A stretch of 64,000 nt of DNA from Brassica napus (lineage: Eukaryota > Streptophyta > Magnoliopsida > Brassicales > Brassicaceae), in NCBI RefSeq assembly GCF_020379485.1, contig NC_063452.1, positions 53,506,439 to 53,570,438 of the forward strand, in the 5' to 3' direction. Below, one piece after another: positions 24,190 to 34,949 of this stretch. How positions within the stretch are numbered: position 1 is the stretch's first letter; each line of letters starts with the position of its first letter. Position numbers and translations under genes: made by a program. A model generated the notes under the pieces. That model ran no database searches. It saw only the letters and a program-made list of their open reading frames with translations, and was not told where the DNA came from.

Positions 24190-25518
24190 TCAGATCCGAC
24201 CATGCTCGACCTCATTCCAAAAGTACTCCTCTTCTTCAATATCCTTCATCATTCTCCCATGTGTTGCTGCAGCGTAAGAAAGTAGTGAAGTCGTATCAAT
24301 CATCTCAGCTTGGGGAGGACGAGGCACCGATTCCATCCACCGTGGGATCACGAACTGGAACAACCAGATACAAACTTGAAAGTTCAAGTCTTCGTCTAAA
24401 TCTGATGATGATCGCCATAACTCATCCACACTCTGCTTACAAACAGACTTGTCAATAAAACAATCTTGATGACCATCATTAGCTGCATCCCCTAGGATTG
24501 TGTAGTTTCCTTTCAGCAGGTTACATGATACCAAATGATGATCCCGTTGACTCCATAGATAGACAGTAGCGACATCAAATGGATGCATTGCCATTGGTGC
24601 ATAGTTACCGGTAATTGGAAAGCCGACTTCCCACAAAAGTTGCCAAGAGTAGTCATCATTGTTCATCAACCTCCAGATCTTCAAAACAGTTTCTTCCTTT
24701 TTTGCTAACGTTCTGGCATACATGACAAAGCCTCCTGATGTAGTCAAGGTTCGTTTGTAGTCCTTGTTGTGATCCGGATAGTCCGGTAACTGAACGACCC
24801 GGAATTGATCGGATTCAGAATAGAAATCATGAGCTAAGAGTATTCCAGGCACACTGAGACAACCAAAGTAAAACGTACCGTTGAGGTTGATATTAGACAT
24901 GTCGCCGATTTGATGAGGACTGTGAATTACTTTGGAAGTCCAAACCCCTGTCTCGGAGGAATACAGTAACACACCCAAGTCACTCGAGAGATAATCATTG
25001 GTTGCTTGGTAAGAAGCTATCCTAATCACTTTAAAGCTCAAAACGACACCGTCCTCGTCCAAACGAGTCACTAAACCAAACACCGTAGAGTCACCTTTAG
25101 GATCAGAGGAAGGAGGTGGAGGGATTTTAACCCATTGCTGTGTAACTGGACTCCCCACGTAGCAGGAAGCTTTATCAGATCCGTCTGTGATCAAAACCAA
25201 TCCACCGGAAGAATCCCTATAGTCGCAGTCGCCGATATAATAGCGTCTGAAAGAGTGTGGGATGAGTGAAACTGGAGATTTTGGAAGATCATCCCATGTT
25301 TTGTGCCCATGGAAAACTATGAGTTCGTCTCGTCCGTACATGAAGAGGAGGAGTTTCGGTTCAGAGATAAAAAAGAGACGGCGGAAATACGTTGATTCGA
25401 TTGTTGATTTCCATTTCTTGCAGACTGATTTGAATCTGGAGATGGTTTTCAGTGGTAATCTCCCTAGAATCTCTGTTTGCAACACCTCCAAGAGATGTGT
25501 TTTTGTTTCCATCGCCAT
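24190..25518 (-). CDS. F-box protein (442 aa, single exon)
   Basis: An intact frame begins MAMETKTHLLEV. The F-box lies at about residues 10-46 (LQTEILGRLPLKTISRFKSV, then CKKWKSTIESTYFRRLF), the segment that binds SKP1 in SCF ubiquitin ligases. The remaining 390 residues resemble the beta-propeller-like F-box-associated region typical of large Brassicaceae families (GSPVTQQWVKIPPPP, FYFGCLSVPGILLAHDFYSE) and would bind the target, which is unknown. No intron is needed. It belongs to a fast-evolving family, so no orthologue is named. It lies between two direct repeats (22825-23280 and 25752-26222). Confidence 0.9.
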   Translation of the reverse strand: MAMETKTHLLEVLQTEILGRLPLKTISRFKSVCKKWKSTIESTYFRRLFFISEPKLLLFMYGRDELIVFHGHKTWDDLPKSPVSLIPHSFRRYYIGDCDYRDSSGGLVLITDGSDKASCYVGSPVTQQWVKIPPPPSSDPKGDSTVFGLVTRLDEDGVVLSFKVIRIASYQATNDYLSSDLGVLLYSSETGVWTSKVIHSPHQIGDMSNINLNGTFYFGCLSVPGILLAHDFYSESDQFRVVQLPDYPDHNKDYKRTLTTSGGFVMYARTLAKKEETVLKIWRLMNNDDYSWQLLWEVGFPITGNYAPMAMHPFDVATVYLWSQRDHHLVSCNLLKGNYTILGDAANDGHQDCFIDKSVCKQSVDELWRSSSDLDEDLNFQVCIWLFQFVIPRWMESVPRPPQAEMIDTTSLLSYAAATHGRMMKDIEEEEYFWNEVEHGRI

Positions 25519-25751
25519 CGGAGATGGACTCTAGCGAAAGTGACGATTAAGGTCTCTAGGCTTTTGCTTAGTGTGAGGTTTTACGCTAACTTTTTGCGTT
25601 AAACTAAAAGGAGGCGATAAACCCTAATACAGATCCACACACGCACAATAAACCCAAGTAAAAGGAACCAAAATTCTAAATATTGTGTTTTTACGTTACT
25701 GGATATACAAGGGTTTTGGTTTATAGTAAAGTATAGCCGTTGGATCTGCCA
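25519..25751. other. Upstream region of the F-box gene
   Basis: Presumed promoter and leader on the minus strand. No element can be assigned. Confidence 0.4.
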
Positions 25752-26222
25752 TATAGTCCATTTATTTTTCCAGAAAAAAATATATACTAAACTGTATACT
25801 GATTTTCTGCTATAATATATTTTAAAAACATAAAAGATTAATGATGAATTTAGTGAGGAAGGAATACACGTTACAATGAACCATCTCTCTCCCACTACAC
25901 CATTTGAAACTTTAAGGCGGACGACGTCCATAAAAGAATTCACAATTTCCAATATAACGAGCGCATTGGACTTTGTGAAACTTTGATTCAAGCGCAAAGC
26001 AAAACTAGTTATCTACTCAATTCTCTTTGAATAAACGTTGTGTTTCTCTGAAACTGAAGTAAAATGACTTTCCAAGCTTGGTACTAAAAGAAACAAAAGT
26101 GAAAATAAATAACATCAGAGCTCTCCACCACTCACTACATTTCAATGTTAATACTTTTAACAGAAGAAATTTTAAATGTCCAGTAAGATATGTGTTGATG
26201 ATTCAACAGAGGGAAGCAAATC
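25752..26222. repeat. Duplicated segment, copy 2
   Basis: Direct repeat of 22825-23280 (see that entry). It contains an extra short insertion near 26005 relative to copy 1. Confidence 0.8.
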
Positions 26223-26280
26223 AACATCATATTTTTTTGTTCAGAAGCATAAATAAAAAGAAGACCAAAAAAATCAAGAG

Positions 26281-27273
26281 TTAATTTCCAGGGAGAAACC
26301 ATCGAGCATCCATGAGATTGATGACATCAAGATCAGAAAAGCGTTTGAGGGATTTGCTCGCAAGATTGTACACACAGATGTCAAGGTCACGACCTCTCCA
26401 TTGGCTGGGACGGTAGTGGCGGGTGAAATAGATGGAGTCTGGTTCGATGCCAAGGGTATCGTTAGCAGGCACGGTGAAACCCAAGTCAAGAAGCAGGGCC
26501 TCACCACCAAGAGAATCCACCTCAAGTACCGTGTGGCAGGAGGAATCTGGGTTTTTTAAATCAGGATTCTTCTTGTAGACGCGGAACCAGGTCCTATTCC
26601 ATGGATCACTCTCGACCAACAAAACTTCTCCTGATGTCGTAACCGCAATGCTAGAATCGCATGATTCATAACAAGAAAGCATTGGGAATGGCCTGGTAGT
26701 CTCCTTGAAGGAGGAGGAACCTTGCTCATGTCCTCCAGACAGATCTAGGACTCGAACAAAACGACGACTAGTTGTGATGTAAAGAGTGTAACCCCGTAGC
26801 ACCATCTCGGATAAACCTCTATATCAGTGAGCGTCTCGGTCAAACAGAGGGATGTCAGTGTAATGAGTATTCCCTTTCTTGCAAAAGCTTAGGCAATCGT
26901 GGTTATATTCGCGGTCGAAGAACCACACCACAACGTAATCTTTTCTCCCTTCGTCTACCCACAAAAGGCCCCTCACAACATCACCCACGCGCTTGATAGA
27001 ACAAGTAGTTGACCTAATGGACTCTAGAGACGGAAGAGGGATCGTTTCCTTGCTAAACACGTCTACGATAAATAAATTGGATGCAGAATCTAACAACAAG
27101 CACCAGTTACCCGAGTTTGCCAGGACTCGAGGCCCTGGAAACAGCAGGTTCCTTTCGATCTTGCGTTCTTTCGGATTGTACAGCATACAACCACCGACTT
27201 TGGGAGAAAGCATCAGCCATGGAGATCCGCTTAACGTCGCCTTTGACGCCTACGAGAGGGAAAACTTCATCAT
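26281..27273 (-). pseudogene. DUF295-type (F-box-associated) gene broken by two stop codons
   Basis: On the minus strand one frame runs from a double ATG at 27268-27273 to TAA at 26281, interrupted by TAG (27250-27252) and TGA (26824-26826). Pieces match plant DUF295 proteins: SPWLMLSPKVGG and LYNPKERK near the start, then the C-terminal SIYFTRHYR, DICVYNLASKSLKRF and DARWFLP. All pieces stay in the same frame, so the only lesions seen are the two nonsense codons, which implies recent loss. Either the downstream halves are translated from internal ATGs or, more likely, it is a pseudogene. The function of intact members is not established beyond links to F-box proteins and organelles. Confidence 0.75.
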
Positions 27274-27587
27274 CAAGAAGCAGTTATTGTGTGTATATAA
27301 TTTGGTGTGTATAAGAAGGTACCTTCATTATAGGGTTTTTTTTCTTGGGCTACTTAGCCGGTTATAAACCATAAACCAAACAAAAAAGGACAATTTGGGT
27401 TTTATAAAGTGTCTTCATTCCCTTTTTTTTTTTGTTTTTGGTCATAAAGTACCTTCATTATCAACAGGTTCTCGGGTAGTTAATTGATTTGAGAAACCTT
27501 TAAATTGGTTAAAATACAATGTATTACCCTAATTTGTAATAATATGTCAAATTTTTTTTGTTGCTATAATGATTTTTAAACTTACTA

Positions 27588-28365
27588 TCTCCTTATATAT
27601 TAAAACAGAAACCACAACGTTGATTCATGTGTGATTTTTTTTTAAAATATACCTAATAAACCTATTCCTAGAAAGTCATGTTACATTTAATATCTAATCT
27701 TATCATTTAAATTTTCGGCCTACCAGAAATTTTTATTGGGCTATCAATAATTGGATTTAAACAATAGATGATTCATTGGATTTATAGATAGTATAAATTA
27801 AACAGATATAATTTAATGTTGTAATACTATACCTCTATATGCTAAATATTTGTCGATGTTAACTTTAAAATTATAAAGATTTTTTTTTAAATAACAAAAA
27901 TCATATTATCTAACAATGATTAATATTTACTATTTTAAACCAATGAAAACAAATTTTAAACTATATAGTTTATTTTAAAAATTAAACAAAAACTAAATGT
28001 ATAATTATTTACTCGATAATATAAATCTATGAAGTGAAAAGTTTATTTTTTTAAAAAAAATCTAAATTTGTGAAATGTTACAATATCTTTGAATTGCAAA
28101 TAAACCAATATTTTACTAATATTTATATATATAGTTACGATTTTAATAATGAAATAATAATCCAAAAATATATATATATATAAGAAGATACAAATACATG
28201 TGAAAGTTTGAAACAATCTATTAAATGAAAAAATATATAGTAAACTTATTTTGTTTTAAAAATTGATAGACACATATGTGTTATAATATATATCAATTTA
28301 GAATTGAAAAAAAAATATTTATATAAAAATAAATGAAAACAAAAACCCGTGCAACCGAGATCTAG
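27588..28365 (+). mobile_element. Small non-autonomous Helitron-like element (778 bp), degenerate
   Basis: Begins A|TCTCCTTATATATTAAAAC and ends CCCGTGCAACCGAGATCTAG|T. The ends fit Helitron rules (host A before, T after), but the 3' hairpin has decayed to an incomplete stem. The interior is AT-rich with no gene. Confidence 0.55.
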
Positions 28366-28522
28366 TATTTTATTAAAAATGATAATCATAACCAAATTAC
28401 TACGTTGACAAAAATAAACAACTTACTACAGAGTTTTCTTAACCTAAAATTTATTCAAATTATATCTTTGGATAATTTTTTTATACATCAACGTATTTAT
28501 TATAAAACTAACAAAATATATA

Positions 28523-28950
28523 GAGAAAAAGACAAAAATAGCACTAAATCAAGTTTATGTTCCTAAACTAGCACTCAAGGTCAAAAGTCACAAAAATAGC
28601 ACTTAATGTTTTATCAAAAGTCACAAACTTAGGGTTTAGAGTTAAAGGGTGGAGTTTAGGATTTAGGGTTTAGGGTTTAGAGTTTAGGGTTTAGGGTTTA
28701 GATTTTAGGGTTTAGGGTTTAGAGTTTAGGGTTTAGGGTTTATGGTTTAGGATTTAGGGTTTAGAGTTTAGGGTTTAGGGTTTAGAGTTGAGAAATGAGG
28801 TTTTGGGAATAAGATTTCAAATTTTGAAAAATAAAAAAAATTAAAATTTTCAAAGGATAAACTTAGAAAGGTGCTATTTTGGTCATTTTAGTTTTTGAGT
28901 GCTATTTTTGTGATATAAAGTTAGAAAGGTGCTATTTTGGAGATTTGCCC
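28523..28950. mobile_element. MULE-like MITE (428 bp) carrying plant telomere-type repeats
   Basis: A perfect 9-bp duplication AAATATATA lies at 28514-28522 and 28951-28959. Ends are imperfect inverted repeats built on AAAATAGCAC. The centre (about 28628-28797) is a run of TTTAGGG/TTTAGAG units, the plant telomere motif and variants. A 9-bp target duplication suggests the Mutator superfamily. It has no coding capacity. Confidence 0.65.
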
Positions 28951-28959
28951 AAATATATA

Positions 28960-29584
28960 CTTGTACTTTTGAAAAGTTCTTCATTTTAAATTTTATTTAA
29001 ATTAACTTTTATCAACAAAATTATCTTTAAATTCGTTTTTATAAAAAAATAACATTATATAAGCTATATTTATTTAATGCAAATAAAATGTAACAAAAGT
29101 ACAATATAATATCGAAATACAATAAGATCTAGTAATAATAAACTATTAAGTTGTGTGTAGGTAAAGAACAAAAAAGCAATTATTTTAGAATAAAGGAGAC
29201 ACTCTTCGACAAAAAAAAAAAAAAAAAGGAGACACTCTAGGTGAAAGAGGGAGATTCCACTACACATACTAACCTTGAAAGCCTCTGACTAAGACCGAGT
29301 CACCTTTGTCTTACCTAGCAACCGTATTCAGAAAAGAAGCCTTACCACATCGTCTGCTGATTTCATTCGTCTGCGCCGCGTGTGCTTGATTCCTCGCAAG
29401 CAACCTTCTTCCATCACACCAAATCTCTTTGCTTTCACATCGTTGGTGAGTGTTCGTTCGTTGATTCCTCTTCGAATTAATTTTCTAATCCCAAATGAAA
29501 TCGTATTTGGAACACATATGTTAGCGCTGTTGCAGATTGTTTTTGGTTTATGAGTGTTTAATCATCTTTTTGTTAGTACAAATC
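28960..29584 (+). promoter_or_regulatory. Upstream region and leader of eIF2-beta
   Basis: 28960-29280 is AT-rich. From about 29330 the sequence becomes CT-rich leader (TCGTCTGCTGATTTCATTCG), with a likely donor at about 29446 (GGTGAGTGT) and acceptor TGTTAG at about 29571-29576, giving a 5'-UTR intron as is common for plant housekeeping genes. Confidence 0.45.
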
Positions 29585-31559
29585 ATGGCTGATGAAAATA
29601 ATGAGATGAAGGAAGTGAAGGACGAGCAAGAAGTAAGTTGGTTCCTTTTCATATCTTAAAGTTTTCAACAGGCTTTCAAGTTTGGTTTTTTTTGGCTTGA
29701 TAATTGTCTGGTTCTTTGATCATCCTTAGCTTGCACCCTTTGATCCAACCAAGAAGAAGAAGAAGAAGAAAGTTGTCATTCAAGATCCTATCGAGGATTC
29801 TACAGAGTCACAGCCCGAGAAATCTGATTCATTGCCTGGTATGTTGATTAGTCTATGTTGCTGCTGGGAAACTTTTTTTTTTTTTTTTTCTCTTCACTAG
29901 AATCTAATTGATTTTTCCTGCAGCTAATGATGGCCTCGAGAGTTCATTTGTTGGATTGAAGAAAAAGAAGAAGAAGCCTGTGGGTGTTTCATTGACGATT
30001 TGTTTCTTCTAAGTTACTGGTGTTTTGATGAATCTCTGTCTCATATTGTTTGTCTTTTAATGATTATTAGGTTGAAATTTCAAGCTCATTGAATGAAGAA
30101 AGTCTCGATGATCCAGAAGATTTGGATGGTGTTTTTTTTTCTTTGCTTGTTATTAACTGTTTCTAGTGGCAAAAATGTTTTTTTTCCTGTTTGACTGACG
30201 CTTACAGATATTTTATTGCAGAGCATGCCAATGACGAGGAAGATGCAGAGGGGATAGATCTGCAGCAGCAGCAACGTTACCCCTGGGAGGGAAGTGATAG
30301 GGATTACATTTATGACGAGGTGAGCATCTCTTTAGATGTTTTTTATTCATGTATCTCTTTAGATGTTTTTTTTTTCATTAAACCATTGTTTTTTGACAAA
30401 GTTCTTTGATTATGAAAAACATATACTGTTCAAGAATCTCCCACTGCTTGGTTTTTATGTCGATATTTTTGTGTGCAGCTTCTTGGTAGAGTCTTCAACA
30501 TTCTCCGTGAAAACAATCCGGAGCTTGCTGGAGATAGGCGTCGTACAGTTATGAGGCCTCCTCAAGTTCTTCGTGAGGGAACAAAGAAGACTGTGTTTGT
30601 CAACTTCATGGACCTTTGCAAGACGTATGAACGAACCTCTCTTATCTTCTTCTTCAAGTTTCTTCGATTAATTTATAAGTTCTAATACCTAGTTATATGA
30701 CTGCATGGCTTCAGGATGCATCGTCAACCGGATCATGTGATGAATTTCCTGCTTGCTGAGTTGGGTACTAGTGGTTCCCTTGATGGGCAGCAAAGGTTGG
30801 TTGTCAAGGGGAGATTTGCACCCAAGAATTTTGAAGGGATATTGCGGCGCTATGTCAGTAAGTAACTTTCTCTTTATAGTCATGTAATTCAAATAATACC
30901 AATCTGGAGCTCGTAATGTGATTCCTTACTTGTGTGTTTTTTGGCAGCTGAGTACGTCATTTGCCTTGGTTGCAAGAGCCCGGACACAATTCTCTCAAAG
31001 GAGAATCGTCTCTTCTTTCTCAGATGCGAAAAGGTACAGTTTTTTTATTTATTTAGTCCTTATCTTGACATGCATGTCTTTGTTTGCTCTCTGCGCAACT
31101 AAGTAATCAAATCTCTTCTTGGGGAAATGAAAAAGCTTATATGTGTCATTGTCTTCTCCTTATTCTTATCACAAGCCAAAAAAAACTGTCGCTTATTAGT
31201 TCTCTTTAATAGTACTGTAAGACACGACCACATTGTTGAAGTCTGGAGTCTTGTAAATTATATACCGAAAGAACTTCTCTTGGATAAACTCACCAGGAGG
31301 CATACTTATGCAGTAGTGAACCGTATTTCTCTCATGTAATTGAAGAGTCAATGAGTCATTAATGTGTGATTGGTAATGATGTTGATATAGTTGCCTTCTA
31401 TGCCTGATCAACTTATCATGTTTAGATATGCTCAACTTTCTGTATTTTCTATTTGCAAATGTGAAGAAGTATACTTGGTTTTTGCAGTGTGGATCTGGAC
31501 GATCTGTGGCGCAGATTAAAGCTGGTTTTGTGGCTCGTGTTGGTCGCAGGAAGACTTGA
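29585..31559 (+). CDS. EIF2-BETA: Translation initiation factor eIF2 subunit beta, 9 exons
   Basis: Exons: 29585-29632, 29730-29838, 29924-29979, 30071-30128, 30222-30319, 30479-30624, 30715-30857, 30948-31033 and 31488-31559, total 816 nt (271 aa, close to the 268 aa of Arabidopsis At5g20920). The acidic/lysine-rich N-terminus has two poly-Lys boxes (KKKKKKK about 23-29 and KKKKKK further on), which dock eIF5 and eIF2B-epsilon. The conserved core ([36 protein letters not shown]) follows. The C-terminal C2-C2 zinc ribbon has Cys225, Cys228, Cys246 and Cys249 ([16 protein letters not shown]). The protein is part of the cytosolic ternary complex that brings Met-tRNAi to the 40S ribosome. All introns are GT-AG. 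The last intron (31034-31487) is the longest. Confidence 0.96.
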
Positions 31560-31990
31560 GAAATTGGTGGGTGAAGTGAAAACTAAAAGAGCTTGTTTGT
31601 TATGGACTTGAGAAACTAGTCTTGTTTTTTCGTTTTGTTTTAGAATATGAGGCATAATCTACTTTGATCTCCATATTATGACTTGAAAAAAATCAAATAT
31701 GGGTTAGGTTTTGAACATTCAACTTTGTTAGATCCATGTGGCTCACTTAAAGGTCGAATCAGTAAATCCGTGGAGTTTTTCAGTCAAGGTTCTTGTTCAT
31801 GTGAAAGCAAGGTCGTGTCTGTTTCATCTTGTGTTCTGATTGAGTATTGGTGGGCGGAGATTGTTCGACAACATCCCAACATCAAAGGAAGAGAAATAAT
31901 GCAAGTGAAGGCATAAAAAAACTTGGGCATCTCCTAATTTTCATATAAATTTTTAGAAATTGATAAAAATGCAAAAACAGAGCGACCCTA
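31560..31990 (+). other. 3' UTR of eIF2-beta and spacer
   Basis: T-rich sequence after the TGA. The fragment from about 31690 (GFEHSTLLDPCGSLKGRISK and onward) has no recognised match. Confidence 0.4.
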
Positions 31991-32601
31991 GAAGAAACAC
32001 TTAAAATCCTGCATTGCTCAAGCCAAAGCGCAGTTCACAGAAGTAGATAATCAACCAACCGAGAGCTCACAGGGTTATCTTTTAGAGGGACATCTTACTG
32101 TTGATCGCGAGCCGCCACAGCCTCAGTGGCTAGTGCAGCAGAATCTCATGTCGACTTTCTCTTCCATTGTTGCTGGTGAATCCTCTAAGGCTGCTTCTGC
32201 TGGGAACGTTTTTTTGGGGAAACTGCCAGTTTGATGCATGAACTCATCAATGGTCTTGACAGTATCATTCCAGAGGTAGTTTCTATTGTCTTTTTTGGTG
32301 TTGGCCTTCTCTATTCCTCCTTGCTAGGTTTTGATGATGTAGTTGTTGTGTTTGTGTGATCGACATTCCTGATAGAACGAGAGCAAATTTTGTTGTGTTG
32401 TTTATTGTCTTTTGCTTAGCCTCGTGATTGAAAAAAAAATTATATATATGATTTGTTCTGTGCAGGACGGAGCATAACTCTTTCCTTTTATGCCGCTGGC
32501 ATGAATTACCAACAGACTATCAGAAATATAAAACCTGGAAGGAGAGAGAGGAAGAGCGTAAAGGCGCAGAGAATACTGTCCGTGGATATATGTACGTTTA
32601 G
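31991..32601 (+). pseudogene. AIP2: AIP2 (RING E3 ligase) relic lacking its RING exon
   Basis: Coding pieces match ABI3-interacting protein 2 (At5g20910), the next gene after eIF2-beta in Arabidopsis. First piece about 32005-32210: CIAQAKAQFTEVDNQPTESS, then EGHLTVDREPPQPQWLVQQN. After a frameshift at a T-run (about 32211-32217) comes ETASLMHELINGLDSIIPE up to a donor near 32275. The last piece, about 32465-32601, is NSFLLCRWHELPTD, WKEREEERKGAENTVRG and YMYV-stop. The N-terminal half is missing, the exon with the first RING cysteines is gone, and the remaining NSCPLC motif reads NSFLLC. AIP2 degrades the ABA regulator ABI3; this copy cannot. Confidence 0.88.
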
Positions 32602-33172
32602 ATCGTATTGAATTGAGACACTCCATTGTATTTGCCCTCACATCTCACAATTGTTGTTCATCACTCACAATACTAATAGTACTTTACAGACTCAGATTTG
32701 CTATTGTATGAAAAGCTTATTATAACAATAACAGTATAACACAGACTTCATTAATATTACATACAGACATACAGATTCTCTGAAAGAGATAACAAGTTCA
32801 ATTAAAATAACATAATTAGTTACTAGTTAAGATGAGACCTGCAAACAAATATTCGGCCCACTCCAGACCTGCAAACAAATATTCGGTTTGTCCAACAAAC
32901 CTGTACACACACTATCATATAACACACAACAGCATATATGATAGCGTTATCTTAATATGGGTCCACAAGTCCCTGCTATAATAAAGCTTTTCAAAACTGA
33001 AAAGAGTTATTATTTGTCGTTCAACCCAAACCAATAGGATTTCATTATTTTACATTCAATATATTTAAAAAAAATAAATAAAATATTATCAAGTTATATT
33101 ATATTTTTAAAATAAAAAAATAAAAAACAAATAAAAAATAATAGTAGGTGCAAAAAAAAAAATTAATTTTTT
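32602..33172. other. AT-rich intergenic DNA
   Basis: No gene is seen. A 22-bp unit GACCTGCAAACAAATATTCG-type is repeated twice at about 32832-32886. Confidence 0.6.
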
Positions 33173-33472
33173 TTAGCGTCGTCAACAAAACACTAAACTC
33201 TAAATCCTAATCCCTAAATCTTTGGGTAAATCCTAAACCTTTAGGTCAACCTTAAACCCTTGGGTAAAACTTAAAACCTTCGATAAATCTTAAACTCTAA
33301 ATCAAAAACACTAAACCCTAAACTCTAAATCTTTGAGTGTTTTAGTGTTTAGTGTTTTTGATTTAAAGTTTAAGATATATCCAAGGGTTTAGGGTTTATC
33401 CAAGGGTTTAGGGTTTACTCGAATGGTTTAGGGATTAAGATTTAGAGTTTAGTGTTTTGCTGATGACGTTAA
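33173..33472. repeat. Foldback palindrome (~300 bp) with CCCTAAA-like units
   Basis: The left arm beginning TTAGCGTCGTCAACAAAACA is the imperfect reverse complement of the right arm ending GTTTTGCTGATGACGTTAA. The arms are about 150 bp each and meet near 33322. Both contain CTAAACCCT/CCCTAAA-type units. It would extrude or transcribe as one long hairpin. No coding capacity and no clear target duplication. Confidence 0.8.
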
Positions 33473-33488
33473 AAATATTTTTTTAAAA

Positions 33489-33599
33489 TTATAATAGCAG
33501 TTTATGAGCAACACTTGATGAAAAAAATGTCTGCACTGCTTTGGATTATAGTAGCAGTTTATGAGCAAGACTTGATGAAAAAAATGTCGGTGTTTTGGT
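33489..33599. repeat. Tandem duplication (~55 bp, two copies)
   Basis: The unit with AGCAGTTTATGAGCAACACT at 33489-33545 is repeated at 33546-33599 with a few differences. Confidence 0.75.
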
Positions 33600-34627
33600 C
33601 CCCCTATTATTATTGTTAAGTATGTACAACAGGTTCTAAGTATGTACAACATATCAAGACTCCTAGCACGTATGACGTATCACACAGACAAACAAAACTC
33701 TTCTAGAACAACAACATGCGTATGTATAATAACTTAAAGAACAGTTACAATTTTTTTTTTTAAAATAATAACTTAAAGAACAACTAGATTGATGACTTAT
33801 TTTCTTCCCGTTGATCGGCTCCACGCGTTTTCGGTGTTCTGTTTCATTTCGGATATAGCTTAAAAAGTAACTAAAAATGATAGATCACATGGATCAAAAT
33901 CTTTCAATTTAGTTCAAAAGAGTGAGAGTCAGTATGATGAATATGCATAAGTCAATGACAAAAGAAAAACATATAGCTAACATCGCGTAAAACAGAGTTA
34001 ACATCGCGTAAAATAGAGTAAGGAACAAATTCATATTGGGATACAAATTTGAATTTGAGTTTTATTGGCCATCCTCGTTAACATACAAATTATGAATTCA
34101 CATCTAATCTATTAAAACTGAAGTACAATTATAAATTAACTCTAACTATTTTTTAATATTTACAATGGCATGCCACTGGTTTCTAATACCAGTTTAAAAA
34201 AAAACATTACTGAACTATCCTAATTAAACTACCTTAAATACCGTTGTTTTAAGATTGTTTATTTATTGTTGGCCGAAAGGAAAAGTCTCTCTGTTAATTT
34301 GAACTTGATAGAGGCAAATAACTTAATGATTTTATGAATAATAAAATTGTTTTTACGTGAGGAATCGTGAATCTGTGGATTCATCCTTTCGTTTGTCCTA
34401 TTATAACATTTTTATCTGTTCGATATTTGGATCAAGTAGAAAATAATAGTCAGAGTTCTTTACAAACCATAAATCATATGTACTTAATTATATAAATATA
34501 GTAATAGAAAAATATGAATATTTCTATTCAAAATAACCAATAAATGTTATTATGTTAAAGTAATTAGGATATCAAATGGCACAATATAAACCAGGTACAT
34601 GTCATTAGTATAGGAGATATTCAAAAA
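33600..34627. other. AT-rich intergenic DNA, no gene seen
   Basis: Stops in all frames. A TCTAATCTATTAAAACTG motif at about 34103 resembles a Helitron 5' end, but no partner 3' end was found. Confidence 0.5.
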
Positions 34628-34949
34628 TGGTCTATTTTTTTTTTTTTTTATAAACTCTATCGGCCGATCCGGTCGGTTCCGGAATGAACGCACTTAGTGT
34701 TACAGAATGTACTACTTCGAAAGCGTACCACACTACCTGACCCGAGTTTGGAATACCTTCCGACTAATACCAGGGGATGAACCGATCATCTGTTACGGCC
34801 CACCATGTAAACCACTTGGACCGGAGCCCAAACCCAGACTGGCCAAGTGGTGGTAATTTAGTTCCCCCAGGGAATCCAACCCATGACTGATGTGGGTACA
34901 CACCAGACCCCAAAAGATTACCACTAGACTACCACCAGTTGGTCTATTT
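34628..34949 (-). mobile_element. tRNA-derived SINE on the minus strand with 10-bp target duplication
   Basis: TGGTCTATTT flanks the element at 34628-34637 and 34940-34949. On the minus strand the head carries an A-box-like GGTAGTCTAGTGG and about 50 bp on a B-box-like GGGTTGGATTCCC (Pol III internal promoter). The tail is a run of about 12 A residues (T-run at 34638-34649 on the plus strand). The body is about 300 bp and GC-richer than its surroundings. Confidence 0.8.

Noticed and set aside
28626..28797. A chromosome end or healed break
   Set aside because: The TTTAGGG run is impure, only about 170 bp long and lies within a transposon with a target duplication.
34103..34140. Another Helitron 5' end (TCTAATCTATTAAAACTG)
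   Set aside because: No hairpin plus CTAG partner was found downstream, so there is not enough support to call an element.
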